Positions 35,490 through 48,000 are shown, numbered from the stretch's first letter. The stretch is 64,000 bases of DNA from Clusia tigrina (GCA_920105625.2 OV050030.1:412377034-412441033), one strand, 5' to 3'. The notes: generated by a model from the letters alone, not told the origin. Numbers and translations are program-made.

Positions 35490-38060
35490 TTAATGTTATT
35501 ATATATTTCATCCATAATTAAGATCGAAATTGATTCTGAGCTGCTGCATCCCAATAAAAGTCAATTATTGTTAAGTAAATGGAACGAGTTCAAAAGTAAT
35601 ATCGGCGATTACTTTTCATCTTATCTTTGTGACATGACATCCAAAGAAATTATCCTGAATTCAAAGAACTTAAATAAGACAAGTAATATATTTCATCATG
35701 TTATCATTGCACAATTAATATAAAAAAATCATTTTTTATAGACTCTGGATTATATTTACACAATTTTGTTGATCTCGGCGATCTTAGCTACTGCACGCTT
35801 TTCGGACAAAACTTCCAAGACACAAAGGAAAATTTCAATTGCTAATGAAAGCTTTGCAGTTCACATCGTCACAATAAATGATCTTGACAAGGTCATAACG
35901 GAGCTGCCGCATAACTTTTCTAATGTAGGATTTGACTATCCAACCATTTATATTTGTTGTTAGGCTGAGTAAATATCAGCTGGAAGAATTTCATGTTTAC
36001 TTCGACAACACAATTCTTAAGTTTGATAAGTTTTTATCAAGCCCAGATATATACTTCAAGTTGATCCATACTTTATCTTTGGAAGATCCGAAAGGTTGTA
36101 GTGGATCGTGGCATTTTATTCACCAGTATTTTTATGAAATATTTTTAAAAACAGATCATAAATTAACCAACAGTTGCTCTTTATTAAATTTTTTCAACAA
36201 TCAGTCCTAAATTTAAAATGTTTCTTTGTTGCGTTTGTGCTCAACAATTCCTAAATATAAAGGCTTTATCACAACAATATCAATTTAGTGCATTTTATTA
36301 AATAAACCAATACAATTCAATGCGGACAAGGGAACAATGTACTTAAAATTCTTCCAAGTTTAAAACTTTTCAAACACACAGTAATCGTATGCATTCAAAC
36401 AATTTGAATGAAATCTAAATGAAATCAGGGTTCATCACAACATCTTTAAGTGTAGCTGGTTGGTTGTCACTCATCCAATTAGCGCTGGTGCACCGTTTTG
36501 ATACCGCTCTTTTGGTTTATTGTAATTGGAATATTGTTGTGTGCCGGCCCTTATAGCCAGTTGGAGAGATTTATGAACGCGAGAATTTCCCCTAACTTGC
36601 AGCTTGCGATCTCTTCAATGTTTTGGAAAACTGGTTCGCCTAGTGTTTTCCCATCTTCTTCTGGCCAGGGCCGGGCAGGCACAAAGAAAGTGATCCACGG
36701 TTTCCATTTCTTTATGGTTTGGACAGCTCCGACAACTGATACTGAATATTGTTCCAATTTTTGCCGCATGTTCTCCTATGGGCCAATGGCCTGCGATGAT
36801 TGCGACTAGTCTAGTTGAATCACGGAATTTTTTTTTTTTTTGTTGTAGTCCGGCCAGAGTGCTCTACTAATCTTGCAGGTTTTCAACTTCCTCCTGTCTG
36901 TTTGCAATCATCAAGAATTGTTGCTCTTCATTGAACCCATTGGAGAACAAACGGGATTCGCTTCATGTTCATCAAGAGTGGATCCACTTCGTGCCAGCTC
37001 ATCTGCCCTTTCGTTTCTATCGATATTCCTGTGCCTCGACCCCCATATCCTTGTTAAGTTGAACCGACGAGCTACTGCAGTTAAGACCTCATTTGCATGC
37101 ATTTCCATGCTAGATTCGAGGTTATTATCGCCGACTCCAGTGCTTTGATAGCCGCCAGAGTATCTGATATAATTGTTAGTTTTTCTTTCTGCAGAATATG
37201 TCGTCACGGGCGTGATGGTCATTTCGTCATCGTCACGGTGAAATGCAAATACATTATCCCGAGATTGAGCTGCCTCAAGATATGAAGAAAATTATATTAG
37301 TGATATCTCCTTGAATGATTTTAAGGAAACCGGGGTAAGAGAAAATTGTATCTTCTATGAACTTAAAGCCTTCATTTTACGAAAAACATTTCATTAGATG
37401 TTATGCGTGATATTTTTAAAGGGGTTTGCTAATATGACATTTGTAACTCCATAATGTCCTTAATCAGGCTAAAACTATGCTCGTTAGATGCTTTCAATAG
37501 TCGAAGACGACTGTTCTCATACGGTGAAAATGAAATGCATAATATTGGCTCCAATATATGAAAATACACACTTCCAAAAAATGAAAATGGCTGCTCGAGA
37601 AATGTGGAGATTGACAGATTTCATTCTTCATATCATTGGGGACTTAGTTCCAAAATCAAATAGTCATTGGAAGCTATATAACAGAAGCTTAAAAAATAAA
37701 TACACTGAAAATAATTTGGATTTACTGAAAATTTTGATTGCAGTGCATTGAGATAGAGTTGTATGGTCCCCTTAAAACGAAAGGTCATTTCTTAACCCAT
37801 TATATTAATTTAATAGAAACTAAATATAAATCGATATAAATAATACTGTTTTTTATAACAAAATTCATTTTTCTGGAAGGATTTCTAAAAAAAACGGTTA
37901 TTTAACTATTGAGGATGAAGATTATGTTAAGTTATTTAAAGTTTCTTGCTTTGCAATATTATCATATACAAAAATGTATGTTTTAACAAATGAAGTAGGG
38001 CGTGAAGAATTAGATCAGCACTATCAGTCAAAGCAGAAAAATGAAAATGAATATTCTGTA
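35490..38060 (+). pseudogene. Decayed copy of a repeated arthropod protein family, interrupted
   Basis: Successive plus-strand frames look like pieces of one protein. They are SKWNEFKSNIGDYFSSYLCD (35577-35640), a frame at 35766-35963, IQPFIFVVRLSKYQLEEFHV with a downstream FHVYFDNTILKFDKF (35935-36035), and WHFIHQYFYEIF (36110-36147). After a 0.75-kb minus-strand LOA-like insertion it goes on with LTDFILHIIGDLVPKSNSHW (37610-37670), PLKTKGHFLTHYINLIE (37770-37820) and LFKVSCFAILSYTKMYVL (37930-37990). The order 'QPFI…VYFD…W.FIQ.Y…P.….HW…K.HFLTHY' recalls a large multicopy family of uncharacterised arthropod proteins with zinc-finger N-termini; the name is not known to me. Frameshifts at about 35930 and stops at 37751 and later show that it is dead. 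Confidence 0.45.
36500..37225 (-). mobile_element. LOA-like 3' fragment (RNase H and C-terminus)
   Basis: On the minus strand, HRNIDRNERADELARSGS (about 37030-36977) is the last RNase H block. Near 36815-36660 comes the C-terminal region, IIAGHWPIGEHAAKIG, then SCRSC, H and CACPAL, the C-x2-C…H…C motif seen also in the LOA element at 17.5 kb. It ends KLGEILAFINLSNWL near 36551. A frameshift separates the last two parts. It lies inside the decayed protein family copy at 35490-38060. Confidence 0.7.
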
Positions 38061-38239
38061 TGAGGGAGTTTTTTATTGTACAAGTCCTCCTTTAAGCTTG
38101 TTTCCTATTAATAATGGAAAACATTTTTAAGAAATAAATATTCATAACATTCAAAATTACATTTAACAATAAATATGTTGTTGTTTAAAATTACTGTCTT
38201 CTTATTTAACTCTAATTATGCATCGTTGTGTTATCATTT

Positions 38240-38880
38240 TTAATGTGGGAGTTTGCAGTACTTCGAAGAATTTTTGATTGAGCGCGCTGGATGAATCCTA
38301 TATTAGATGAGATAGCATTTCCCCACAGCTGGGCCCCATAATGGCTTCTGATTGCATTGTATAGTATAACTTTGTGCTCTAGGCGCAGACATGATTTTTA
38401 ATTAAGTAGCCAATTGATGCTTTATGCTTTCTGTTTCATTTACGTACGTTTTGCGTCGATGTTGTTGCGTCAGTATACGATCGAGATGGACCCATAGGTA
38501 GGTTACTTCAATAGCTTGTGAAATGGATACGCCTCCATACGAAGAGTAAATGTCACGTGGGAGCTTTTTTTGTTTACGTCATTTGCGCCATTTAGCCACC
38601 CAGGACTCAATTAGTTTTAAGTGCTCACTAAGATATCTCACAGTAATTCTAGGATTTTTATGGCAGCTCAGGATGGCAGTATCGTCTGCAAAGGTAGACG
38701 TCACAAAGCGACTGGCTGTGTAGAAGTAAACACTAAGTAAAGAATCGGTCCGAGTACACTTTCCTGTGGGACACCAGCTTTAATGTTGTAGTCAGTGATA
38801 ACACACTCTTTGTAATTGACTCTATACTCGCGATTGTACAAATACGACACGATACGAGCGAGAGTCGAAGGAAAGTCAAA
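38240..38880 (-). mobile_element. Jockey-like RT fragment
   Basis: The minus strand reads AGVPQESVLGPILYLVF (about 38790-38740), STFADDTAILSC (about 38703-38670) and, toward the end, LYNAIRSHYGAQLWGNA (about 38375-38325). These are the RT and thumb motifs of Jockey-type elements. Frameshifts and stops are present. Endonuclease and 5' end are absent. Confidence 0.7.
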
Positions 38881-39319
38881 CTCTCAAGCTCTCACCGTAC
38901 GCACACACACACTGCAAATATAACTGTGCACCAAAAATAATAGAAACAAAGTTTGCGCAAAGCACTGTACAAATTTTTTCGTTCTGCGCAACTACGTCAC
39001 AGCAGCCTGGTTGCAGAGCGGAACGTCAAACTAGCATACATTTTGTAAACAAACAAGTGAACATTACTCTGAAATAATAAAAATAGCTAAGTTTATTATT
39101 TTATATCAAACATTTTTCGGCGAAATAAATATAACAATATATTACAAATATATCGATACAAATATTTAACTTAAATTGGAATTATTTCTATGGGAAAACC
39201 GATCATCGTGATGCTAAATTGAATAAATAAGCTGTACAAACAGAAGTGAAGTGTATGTGATTTTCAATTTTTTTATTATGAAGACTTATAAAATAAATAA
39301 TAGTGTAATATTAATAATA

Positions 39320-39327
39320 ATAGTATA

Positions 39328-39358
<31 letters not shown>

Positions 39359-39366
39359 TAGTAATA
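39320..39366. repeat. (TAA)n microsatellite
   Basis: AATAATAATAATAATAATAA run with a few GTAATA variants, just downstream of the THAP gene relic on the minus strand. Confidence 0.9.
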
Positions 39367-39369
39367 ATA

Positions 39370-40086
39370 CTATGTTAAAATTTTACAAACTTTCCTTCTT
39401 CTTTTGTTGGCATTTTCTTCAATTTCCTTATTTAATTTCCTGGTTTTAAGAAACCTTCTAGTCCAGAAAAACAATTTTTGTACTTTAATATTGCAATCGA
39501 TATCAGAGGCTTGCTCAATATGTCTTTGAATAAAATTATTTGCAATGAGTCAACCGTCTCAGATAATTGCTTCAAAAATGTTTTGTAGTGCACTTACATA
39601 TATGTATATGCCATCGTTGATAATCCCCCTTCACTTAGATAGTTAACGCACGTGTATTGGATTGCAGTGTGGTCGATTTCGTCATGCATTTTGAGGCATG
39701 TGTAACCAGCAAGAGTTTCAAGACCATCTTGCGCCAGGGCTTCCAACGCTGTCTGTTCCAATGTCAAAAGTCGGTTTGAAAATTGAAGGCACAGCGCCGC
39801 GATCCAACTCCATCTCCGCGTAGTGAGGTCTAGAAGAATTGTACAATTTCAGCAGTGCAAATGCAATTTAAATATTTTATATATTACCTATTCGATATTT
39901 CAATATATTTGCCAAGTCATCACTTCCGAAATACTCCATGCAAATGAAGCTGGTCTTCGGATTGAAAACTCTTTTTCGCCGACAAAAACTTCTCCACTTT
40001 TCAAAACAGTCGCATCGGATGGAAAGGTAAAGCACTCTTCCATTCCAGTTATTACAACCTGCCACCGCACATTTCCTTTTTAACAA
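39370..40086 (-). pseudogene. THAP-domain gene relic with three in-phase exons
   Basis: Exons on the minus strand at 40086-39888, 39829-39598 and 39523-39370 join in frame through two short GT..AG introns (58 and 74 bases) to give 194 codons and a TAG stop. The N-terminus, KCAVAGCNN…W…FICMEYF, fits the C-x4-C…C-x2-H THAP zinc finger, but the His ligand is Tyr. The middle holds LEALAGYTCLKM and YLSEGGLS, and the C-terminus is basic, FFWTRRFLKTRKLNKEI. The order recalls the ends of P-element/THAP9-type transposases with the catalytic centre missing. The frame begins at a TTG, and no in-frame ATG is visible, so it may be a dead internal-deletion product or have an unseen upstream exon. Confidence 0.55.
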
Positions 40087-40609
40087 TTGTCTCTTTATTT
40101 TTTATTTATTTAATTATTTATTAAGAATTCACAATCCGCACTATTATTATTCTTTGTGCGCTATTGTGACGTCACAGCCCATCAGTTAAATGTCAATTTC
40201 AGAGAGAAAATAATAACGGATTCTGTTAAACATGAATTTTCGATATTTATTTTGTCCAAAAAAAATTGATTTTTCTCATATATTTTGGACCGTAACAGTT
40301 AAACCACTAAACCGACTGAAAAATACTGTACGAAAGGACTATTGGAATTTTGATTGATAACAATTGATATCTTGTGCGTCCCAATCGGACATTTAAAAAT
40401 CGAGATATAGCCTAATAGTGAAGCCACCTCCAAAATTCAAACCAGAAAAATTCACAAGCCCATATATCGGAAAATTTAAATGCGATTTTCGAGTTCAGCA
40501 GTTCAAAACACATAAGAAAAATGTGATGGCATTGAATGCACAGATATTTTTTATTTTTTTGTAAACTAGTGAATTGGCTCCGCTAAAACATTTATCTATT
40601 TTTTTTTTA

Positions 40610-42250
40610 TTCAAAGGATAGGATACATTTTCTAGCCGCAGTCCAAGGAGGATGCTCGTTTAGGTCTGCGCGTTGATGTCGTTGATTTTAGCAGTTTTTG
40701 GGGCAGTCCATTAGAGTGCGTACTGAGCCGTGCCCATTCTTTAGTGCTTTATTTTTTTATTACCTCGTGGACTGTCGGCTTGTTAAGGTCGTTCCCTAGT
40801 GTCTTGTTACTGACGTACCATGGAGCGTTCACAATTATCCGCAATAGTTTTGCTTAGGATCTTTCCAAAATATTTACGGTATATGAGCATTCGCTACTGC
40901 GTCCAACAACTGGATCCCCTATGTCCATACAGGTTTGTTAGACTTTTTTACTCAGTGTTAGGTTAGAGTTGTATCCCATCAACCAATACATTAACCTAAT
41001 ATCGATGCCAGTTGTTTGTGTTTAGTAAAAATGTATGTTTTTTCCATGTCAACGCCGATTATGGATTAACCCAAGATACTTGACATCTTCTGCTTGAGGC
41101 GCTGGGAGACTATTTAGATTCATAGACGGGCAGGAACTCCTTTTCAAAGTAAAAGTTACTTGTACTGATTTAGTAACATGGACCCTCAGTCTCCATTTTG
41201 GAAGTTTGTCGAGGTGTGTTTGTAATTGCTTGGCAGCAGTTAAATGATTGGTGTTTGTAGCCATGGAACGGTGTCGTCTGCATAGGTTGCAATTTCAGTC
41301 TTCTCTGCCAGGGGTAGATCTTCTGTAAAAATATTGTAAAGGACAGGACCTAATACGCTGCCCTGCGGAACTCCCGCTGTGATCGGGAAAATTGTAGTAG
41401 TTTCTGACTTAGATTTCACTCTGGAATGGCGCTCTGCAAGATATGATTTCAAAATATCAAAATATGTTTCAGGCAGTGATGAACAGTATGCCAGGGTACC
41501 AAACCTTATGGAACGCTTATATCATATTTGGGAATGCTTCAGTACAAAACTGATCCTGTCCGAGAGCATTTCTTACATTGTGATAAACGCACGTTGCTCC
41601 CAAAACCCGAATTGGTGATTAGTTATGAGTGCTTTCTCAAGCAGTATTGGCTTCTGCTTACTCAATGGCAGCTTCTAAAAAGCTTTGGCAACAAACTTAT
41701 CGGCAATTTTAGAATTAGGGTTATTTCAGCGACTTTCCATTGGCGAGGAAAAAGGCACACCTCGATATTGCATTATTCAAATAGGTGATGTCTTTTATAG
41801 CATTATCCGACAGGTCATTTAGAATTTTAACTGTTATCACTACCTGGTGCCTAATTTTATGTGCAGATGTTTAAACATGAATTTCTTAACTTCTCTTACT
41901 TTGTTAGGCAATATCGGCAATTCTATTTGACCAGGAGCTTCCAAAAACTCATGAATGTCGTCATCATTTCGTTGTGGCGTTTTGTCGAATAGTGTAAAAA
42001 CATCACAAAGGTGTTTGGCAAACGTGTCTGCTTTGTCTCTGTCGGTTTTGCCCCAGTTTTGATGGGAGGAAATCGAGTAGAGGGTTGCTTCAAATTTTGC
42101 TGCCTTCCATATCGAATATTCCGTGCCAACTGTTACTGACAAATTGGACAAATAGTGCTGTATTTCGTAATTTTTTACTGCCATTGCCATGGGCTTGTGT
42201 CTAATTTCTTTTGGTGCCTTATTCAGCCTTTTTGACCTTTGGACGCCTCA
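40610..42250 (-). mobile_element. Jockey-like non-LTR element, linker to C-terminus
   Basis: The minus strand shows, in order: the linker before RT (YSIWKAAKF, then DKADTFAKHLCDVFTLFDKT, 42115-41970), a gap of broken frames, MKSYLAERHSRVKSKSETTT and AGVPQGSVLGPVLYNIFTED (about 41390-41310), TYADDT (about 41282), the thumb AEDVKYLGLI (about 41080), and the C-terminus IIVNAPWYVSNKTLGNDLNK near 40840-40780. Stops and an internal rearrangement make it inactive. It is similar to the Jockey-like pieces at 20.7, 38.2 and 49.9 kb. Confidence 0.75.
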
Positions 42251-42934
42251 TAATTTTCACAACTTTCTTAACCCTCGTTTTTTACCTGTCATCTCCTTAA
42301 TAACTGGGTGCATCGAGCAATTTCTATCTTCTATTCTTTGTCATAATGTCTTTAAATTGGAGTCAGTTTGTATGCTTATTGCGTAGCATCTATGTTTTTA
42401 ATATAGAACATTACTGAGAGTTACAGAAGGGGTATGGTCTGATAAGAATTCCAAAGATGATGCCACTTCGACACAGTTTCTGAAAACAACTTTAACCGCT
42501 CAAAATACAATAATATGCAAGTTTATTATTATATATCTTCTTACAGTGCGTTCTTTCAAATTTCTTCAGTGTGACCTTCTGGAAAAGAATCTCCCTTAAA
42601 CTCTTTGTTCGATCTACTTTTCTTTACAATCCAAACTGTTTCTTAAGTAAGCTCCTCTTCTTTGGTCCCATTTTCTACAGGGCAGTCGTTCGTCAGAGGA
42701 CATGATGATGATTTCCATTCATTTGCTATTTTGAGATTAGTGTTTTTTCAGCATTGTGCAGAGCGTTACTTTTTTAAGAGCATGGCACAATTTGTTCATG
42801 CCAATTGTTGTAACGAATTTATTCGGACTCTCCCATTTTACCAAGATTTACAGCAGGTGCAGCAGCCGTTGGCTGATATATAAACTTTTCAAAGACTGAA
42901 TTCGATCTTGGTTATATCAAGGGTTAATTAAATA
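42251..42934. other. No recognisable gene
   Basis: Short frames without family resemblance. The stretch 42780-42880 has CATGCC…GTAACGAA…CAGCAG, which might belong to an LTR element, but no LTR pair is seen. Confidence 0.35.
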
Positions 42935-43444
42935 TGGGCAGTAAATAAAGGAGGTCTATTTTCGCTTTCTGGCGTTGTTGGAGTTTTTTTTTTAAATGAA
43001 TCTTCTCTGATATTTTCTGGCGTCGGTGGCACAGTTGTTGCATAATTCTAGGCTTCACCTTGAATATAAATAATTATTGTAATTATTATAGAGAGCAAGT
43101 GTGAACACGGTCGATTATGTAGAGTAACCTTCATTTGAAGTGAATAACTAGACAAATAAACATGAACAAATTCAAACAAATACCTGCTCTGGCGGTTGGA
43201 AACATTCAAATGGAAATGTTTTAGGTTGGCAAAAACTTGGAAGCTGTGTCAATTAAAAAATAAACGAAACAAATAACGAGGTTGTTATTGAACAGTTTCT
43301 TAATAAAAATTATGTCAAAATCTCCAATGAAACATAGATTAAACTTTAAAGAAATTCAGTATAATGCAACTGTAAATTATTTGGATAAATGCATTATAAA
43401 TTAATATGAATTATTTAAAACGCTGAATTGAATTGCAATTCAAA

Positions 43445-45103
43445 CCGTATTTATTTCATTTTATTTATATTAAGCTAACGTACAATTACAAAGGGGGCAG
43501 CAGTGGCCTCGATGGCATTAGGTCGTGTTGCGGTAGGGCGTTAAGACTCATTATAATTATTAAGCTTAGTATATAAAATGTAGTTACATACGAGTGTGTA
43601 CTAATAAATATGTGAAAGAAATATTAATGCTTAAATCAGGTGAACTCCACTCGTATTTCCCAAAAATTGTATAACTTTTAAAATGTTGTCTGTATTAGAT
43701 TCGGACAGTGCAGTTGGGGGTGAAGAATTATGAAGCTAGTTAGTCCAATTTGTTGGAATGAAGAGCATTCCTCTTGATATGTTTGACAGATATGTGATGT
43801 TGTTACAGAGTGAAAATGTGGATGTAACACTATTGTCAAGTAGGTGCTCGTGACTTAATCTTTTGTGGCCCAATCTCATTCGCTCACATTTTATTAAATC
43901 TGATCTTGAGAAGAATTCTTTATGATTAAATTTTAACAAAATTGTTTATAGTACATTTATCTGTATTTATTTTGTGGTATGCGATGAGTGGGGCCAAATA
44001 ATTTTCTTGTTGTTAACTAAATTGTTAAAAATATTGAATGTAATTTGTGTCGGTGGTGAGGGTAGTGATAAACAGAGCAGTGAGGTCAGTTTCGCAGCTT
44101 GATCCGGAAATTTTTTTTTAATGTTGGGGTAGGTCAGGATGTTGCTAATGGCTTGAGGGTAGAATGAGTTATTTTCTAGGTTCATGATCGCTTTCAAGGA
44201 TAAGAGAGAGTCGGTACAAATGGAACATTCTTTATTTTTAATTTCGTGAAATTTTTGTTGGAAGATTGGACTGAAGGTTTTGAGTTTATATGCTGGGAGG
44301 GGATGTTGCAAGAGGAGATCAATAGCAATTTTCTTTCAATTGTTAGTATTGATTTGTTTATTAGAGTAAGGAGTTTTGGAAACACATAATATGGGGAATT
44401 GATGCTCAAGAAAGGACTTTATTAATTTGCCAGATACAGATCTCTTCGATTTTCTATCGGTGTGACTTTCGCTTCATATATCAAAGAGGTTATCGCGTGG
44501 TGCGAAACGCTCCGAACGTAGTTCTTAATGCTGAATTTAGCATAGTTTTAATTTTGTTGATCAATGATTTGGGAGAGAATGTGTAGGAATATACCACAGT
44601 CGATTTTAGATGCAATTAGAGAATTAATTACTGAAATTATTGAATGTGTATTGCAGTTAAATTTGCTACTGGACTGACATTTTATGACAATTATTGTTTT
44701 GATAAAGATGATGTAAGGAATTCAATGTGGGAGCGTCATTAGAATTTGTTAGTAAAAATGAATCCTAGTACTTTAAGGTCATTGACATTAGTTATTGTCA
44801 CATTTATCGCTAGTATAGTACGTTGGCAGTTGTGCTTCTACAAATGTGGAGGCCCTTACATTTGGATAATGAAAGTTCTGCTCCAGAGTAGCCGCACCAA
44901 TCTGAGATGTCATTGAATAGGCTACTTAGATCAATACTTATGTTCTCATTTTTATCTAATTTGTTTATTATGTGGACCTCGTGTTTGCATAAGTGCAGAA
45001 ATTGAGCTATTTAAGTATTGAAACAATGTCGCATAATTTGTTATAGGCTACGAGGAACAATATAACGGAAAGTGGGGAGCATTGAGTAATGCCATGTAAT
45101 GGC
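43445..45103 (-). mobile_element. 5'-truncated non-LTR element inside duplication copy 3
   Basis: Same element with the same ends as at 28656-30302, with the RNase H block ECSICTDSLLSLKAIMNLEN near 44225-44165 and a 9-base-level patchwork of indels relative to the other copy. Shared breakpoints show that it was copied with the flanking DNA and did not insert twice. Confidence 0.75.
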
Positions 45104-46459
45104 TTTAAAATATGAAATTAAAATAATAGCAACTTTAATTCGAAAATATTTTTCAATAATTCGATTTAAATGGAACATTTATCAATTCAGGAGAATTTAG
45201 ACAGACAGTGATGAATTATATTGTGATCAATTCTTTGAAAGTGAATTGTTTGTGGACTACCAACGAGCTGGACTGAGTTGATACAAAACGATAACGCTTG
45301 TACTGATTTACCATCGAGTTATGGAGGATGAATAATCGCCTCTTTGATACGAGAGAAAGCTGAAAGGTTTCTGATGTTACAATGAATACAAACATTTTTA
45401 ATATATGGAAGCATTAAACTTTTCTACAAATTCTATTACAACAGTCGATAATTGCTTATTTACTTTGACTGTATTCTCCTGATTCAAAACCAGAAACTTA
45501 TTATATTATTATATTTTTATATGACCTTCTCCACCTGCGTCTCTCTCACTTTCGTCCATTGTGATGTTTCTGGTTGGTAACCTCAACTAAAATAGTCATC
45601 TTACTATCAAAACATTATATGATTATTTATTTATTACTGCATTGATCCCACTAAATATCGGAGGTGTTCATACACTATTTTCCGATATTTTTCTGGCTCT
45701 TATTTAATATATATTATATAGAAATAATTTATTTAATTATATATTCATTATATATTATTGATAATTAAATATATAAAATTATCTTTCTATTACTTCCTTA
45801 TATACATTATACTTCGATATAATTTATCAGATATACAAGTATTTCCAAATATTTTTCCACACCTTCGCTGTCTTCCTTTTTCTTAGCGATATTCCTGGTT
45901 GATATTATAAGATGGAGATATACTATATACTTGTTTTGGATCCAACAGACTTTAAACCTGAGTCAATTGAGGCAAAATACATCACTCATCATCATCGCTC
46001 TTTCTGAGTCGTCCTTTATAAGTCGGTGTTAATTCACTGTTTTTTAGGACATTTACATTATTCAATTTTAAATAATGCTTTCAACTTTTATTGTAAGATA
46101 ATGATTTTAGTTAAAGGCATTTTGAGTAGCAGAGACCGACGTGGTTTTCGGATATCGGACATTATTTGCTTCCACTTGCATGTGTTTTTCTGCTTTGTTT
46201 CTAACAGTTTTAAGAAAACACTCGTGGAAACCAAACAATAATAAAAATTTTATATTGACTTTTCAGAAAACACCTGTAGAAGTATATAATTTATACACGC
46301 GCTGTTTTAGTTGTGTCTACGCGTACGTGGTTTTATTAAAGGTGTCGAGCCAAACCGCCTACGGGATATCCTACGTTCTAGTATAATGTATCAAGTAGAC
46401 GACGAAGCTTATGTATTAAAATTATCATTAAGGGACATGATAGCTCCAAGCACCTTTTC
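45104..46459. other. Duplicated noncoding flank upstream of gene C
   Basis: Blocks at 45150-45330 and 45980-46340 match copy 2, and 45180-45400 matches the inverted 1-200. AT-rich DNA between. The apparent frame at 46311-46631 runs through a microsatellite and is not a gene. Confidence 0.5.
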
Positions 46460-46471
46460 TTTCTGTCTCTT

Positions 46472-46506
<35 letters not shown>

Positions 46507-46571
46507 ATTTATCTATCTATTTGCCTATCTATGTATCTATCTATCTACTAATCTATATATGTATCTATCCA
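46460..46571. repeat. (CT)n then (CTAT)n microsatellite
   Basis: CTCT run followed by CTAT units with point changes. The inverted match is the GATA tract at 10355-10402 upstream of gene A. Confidence 0.9.
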
Positions 46572-46940
46572 TATATTTCTCATCCCTATCTTGAAAATTG
46601 TCATTTTACCGTAGCGAGCACAGAAATGTAATAAAAAAATTATATTATCCGGAATATTGCGAATACTTCCAAAGATTTGAATAGCGTCCCAATATCAGTT
46701 CAACCATAATACAATATCTCCCTTTGAAGGCGTGATAGACTCAATGCAAATTTTGTTGAAGCTGTGTCAGGAACTGCAAATGCGTACTCAAATGTGTAAT
46801 TCCACAAAACATGTTGCCCTTTTTGTTTAATACTACTGCGAACGGAACAGTTTAAAGAGAACAAACAACTGAAAACCAAGAAATTAAAAAAATATTCAAA
46901 TAAGAAAAAATTTTAATCAAGTAATGTAAAAAAAAAAATG

Positions 46941-46979
46941 CATAAAAAAGCCAGAATCAAAATTGTGAAGTTCAGTTAC
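46941..46979 (+). promoter_or_regulatory. Core promoter of gene C: TATA-like box and initiator
   Basis: CATAAAAAAG (46941-46950) and TTCAGTT (46971-46977) sit 33 bases apart to the initiator A, as in gene A. The ATG is 59 bases after the initiator. Confidence 0.65.
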
Positions 46980-47032
46980 CATTTTATTTCTAAACTTGTG
47001 AAAATTTGAAAGAACACCGAATCGGACCGAAA

Positions 47033-47969
47033 ATGAGATTTTTCGCTATCATTGCAATTGGTGAGTGTTCAGCTGAATCCTTCAAACTTTATCCTTTTGT
47101 TCTGCAAGTGAAATAATGAGGATTCAACCAGATTCTCAATAAAACCTGTGTGATTTTTTCTGCTCCATGCAATGGAGAAGGAATTTCCAGGGAATTTCAT
47201 TCCGATTGGGGCTCATTTCAAATAATAGTTAACAAAATTTTTATAAATTTTTTCAGCTCTATTAATGAATATCTGCGTGGAAGCTTTACCAACTGGTCCT
47301 GGTTCTGATTCACAAGATGCTCCTGTTTGTGTTCGTGATAATAAGAAAGTCTGTAAATATAACGGAAGTTGTATTTATGAATTTAAGGATAATTGCGATT
47401 TCCAAGAAAACAAGCACCTTTTTAAATGTAAGTAATATGCGAGACCGAATAAATGCAACAGATGTACAGGAGTGCATAATTTTTACAAAAATTATCTCAA
47501 TGATTCAAAATCGGATACAAATTTAAAGAAAATGACGTATATGGAGAACGAGAAAGAGAATACTTGTGTGGTTTTTGTCTCTTTTCTTTGTTTGACACCT
47601 AGTTTCACAGCTGCCAGAATCGGGTTCACAATGTAATTACATTTCACGGTATAATTACCAAGTCAAATTGTATTTAATTCTATATCCTTTCCAATTCATT
47701 TAAGTTAAATTAATTGTGATTTGTTGTAATTGTGGATTCTTTTTGTTTTGACACTTCGTTAGTGAAAAATTACATAATGCATTCACATCGTAGGCACAAC
47801 TTGATTACACTATGATTACCAGTAACAGTTTATACAGTCTTCTGTGGAAGAGAAACGAATTAATTTTTCCCTTTTATTAATTGGTTTTATTTCAGCGGTA
47901 ACCCTTATACCATTCAACGGACCTTGCGAAAGTTTGAGTGCAAATTTCGAGATGTGCCGGAAAATTTAA
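47033..47969 (+). CDS. Secreted six-cysteine peptide gene C (Kazal-like family)
   Basis: Exons at 47033-47060, 47257-47427 and 47896-47969 encode 90 residues; both introns are phase 1. The signal peptide is MRFFAIIAIALLMNICVEA (residues 1-19). The mature part starts LPTGPGSD, and cysteines are at 34, 42, 48, 56, 77 and 87: C-x7-C-x5-C-x7-C-x20-C-x9-C. The core VCKYNGSCIYEFKDNCDF is the closest of the three to divergent Kazal domains. Exon 1 is nearly identical to that of gene A, and the first residues of exon 2 are nearly identical to gene B, while the cysteine region differs in most non-Cys positions. No disruption is seen. Intron 2 is about 470 bases, shorter than in A and B. AATAAA overlaps the stop (47968-47973), directly before a TA microsatellite. 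Exported peptide; function not shown. Confidence 0.87.
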
Positions 47970-47973
47970 TAAA
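47968..47973 (+). terminator. AATAAA candidate poly(A) signal of gene C
   Basis: AATAAA overlaps the last two bases of the TAA stop. It is unusually early; the true signal may lie beyond the adjacent TA repeat. Confidence 0.35.
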
Positions 47974-48000
47974 CACTTCAGGGCCACACACACAGCCAAA

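Larger units (their letters stand above)
42935..48000 (+). repeat. Segmental duplication, copy 3 (contains gene C)
   Basis: Direct copy of 28245-33720, the two being collinear from the GGAGGTCT block through the retrotransposon to the third exon of the gene. It also matches, inverted, 1-660 and the upstream and transcribed parts of gene A (8.28-10.41 kb). Confidence 0.8.

Noticed and set aside
46311..46631. 106-codon frame ending in Ser/Leu/Tyr/Ile repeats
   Set aside because: Runs through the CT/CTAT microsatellite, and the matching region upstream of gene A is not open.
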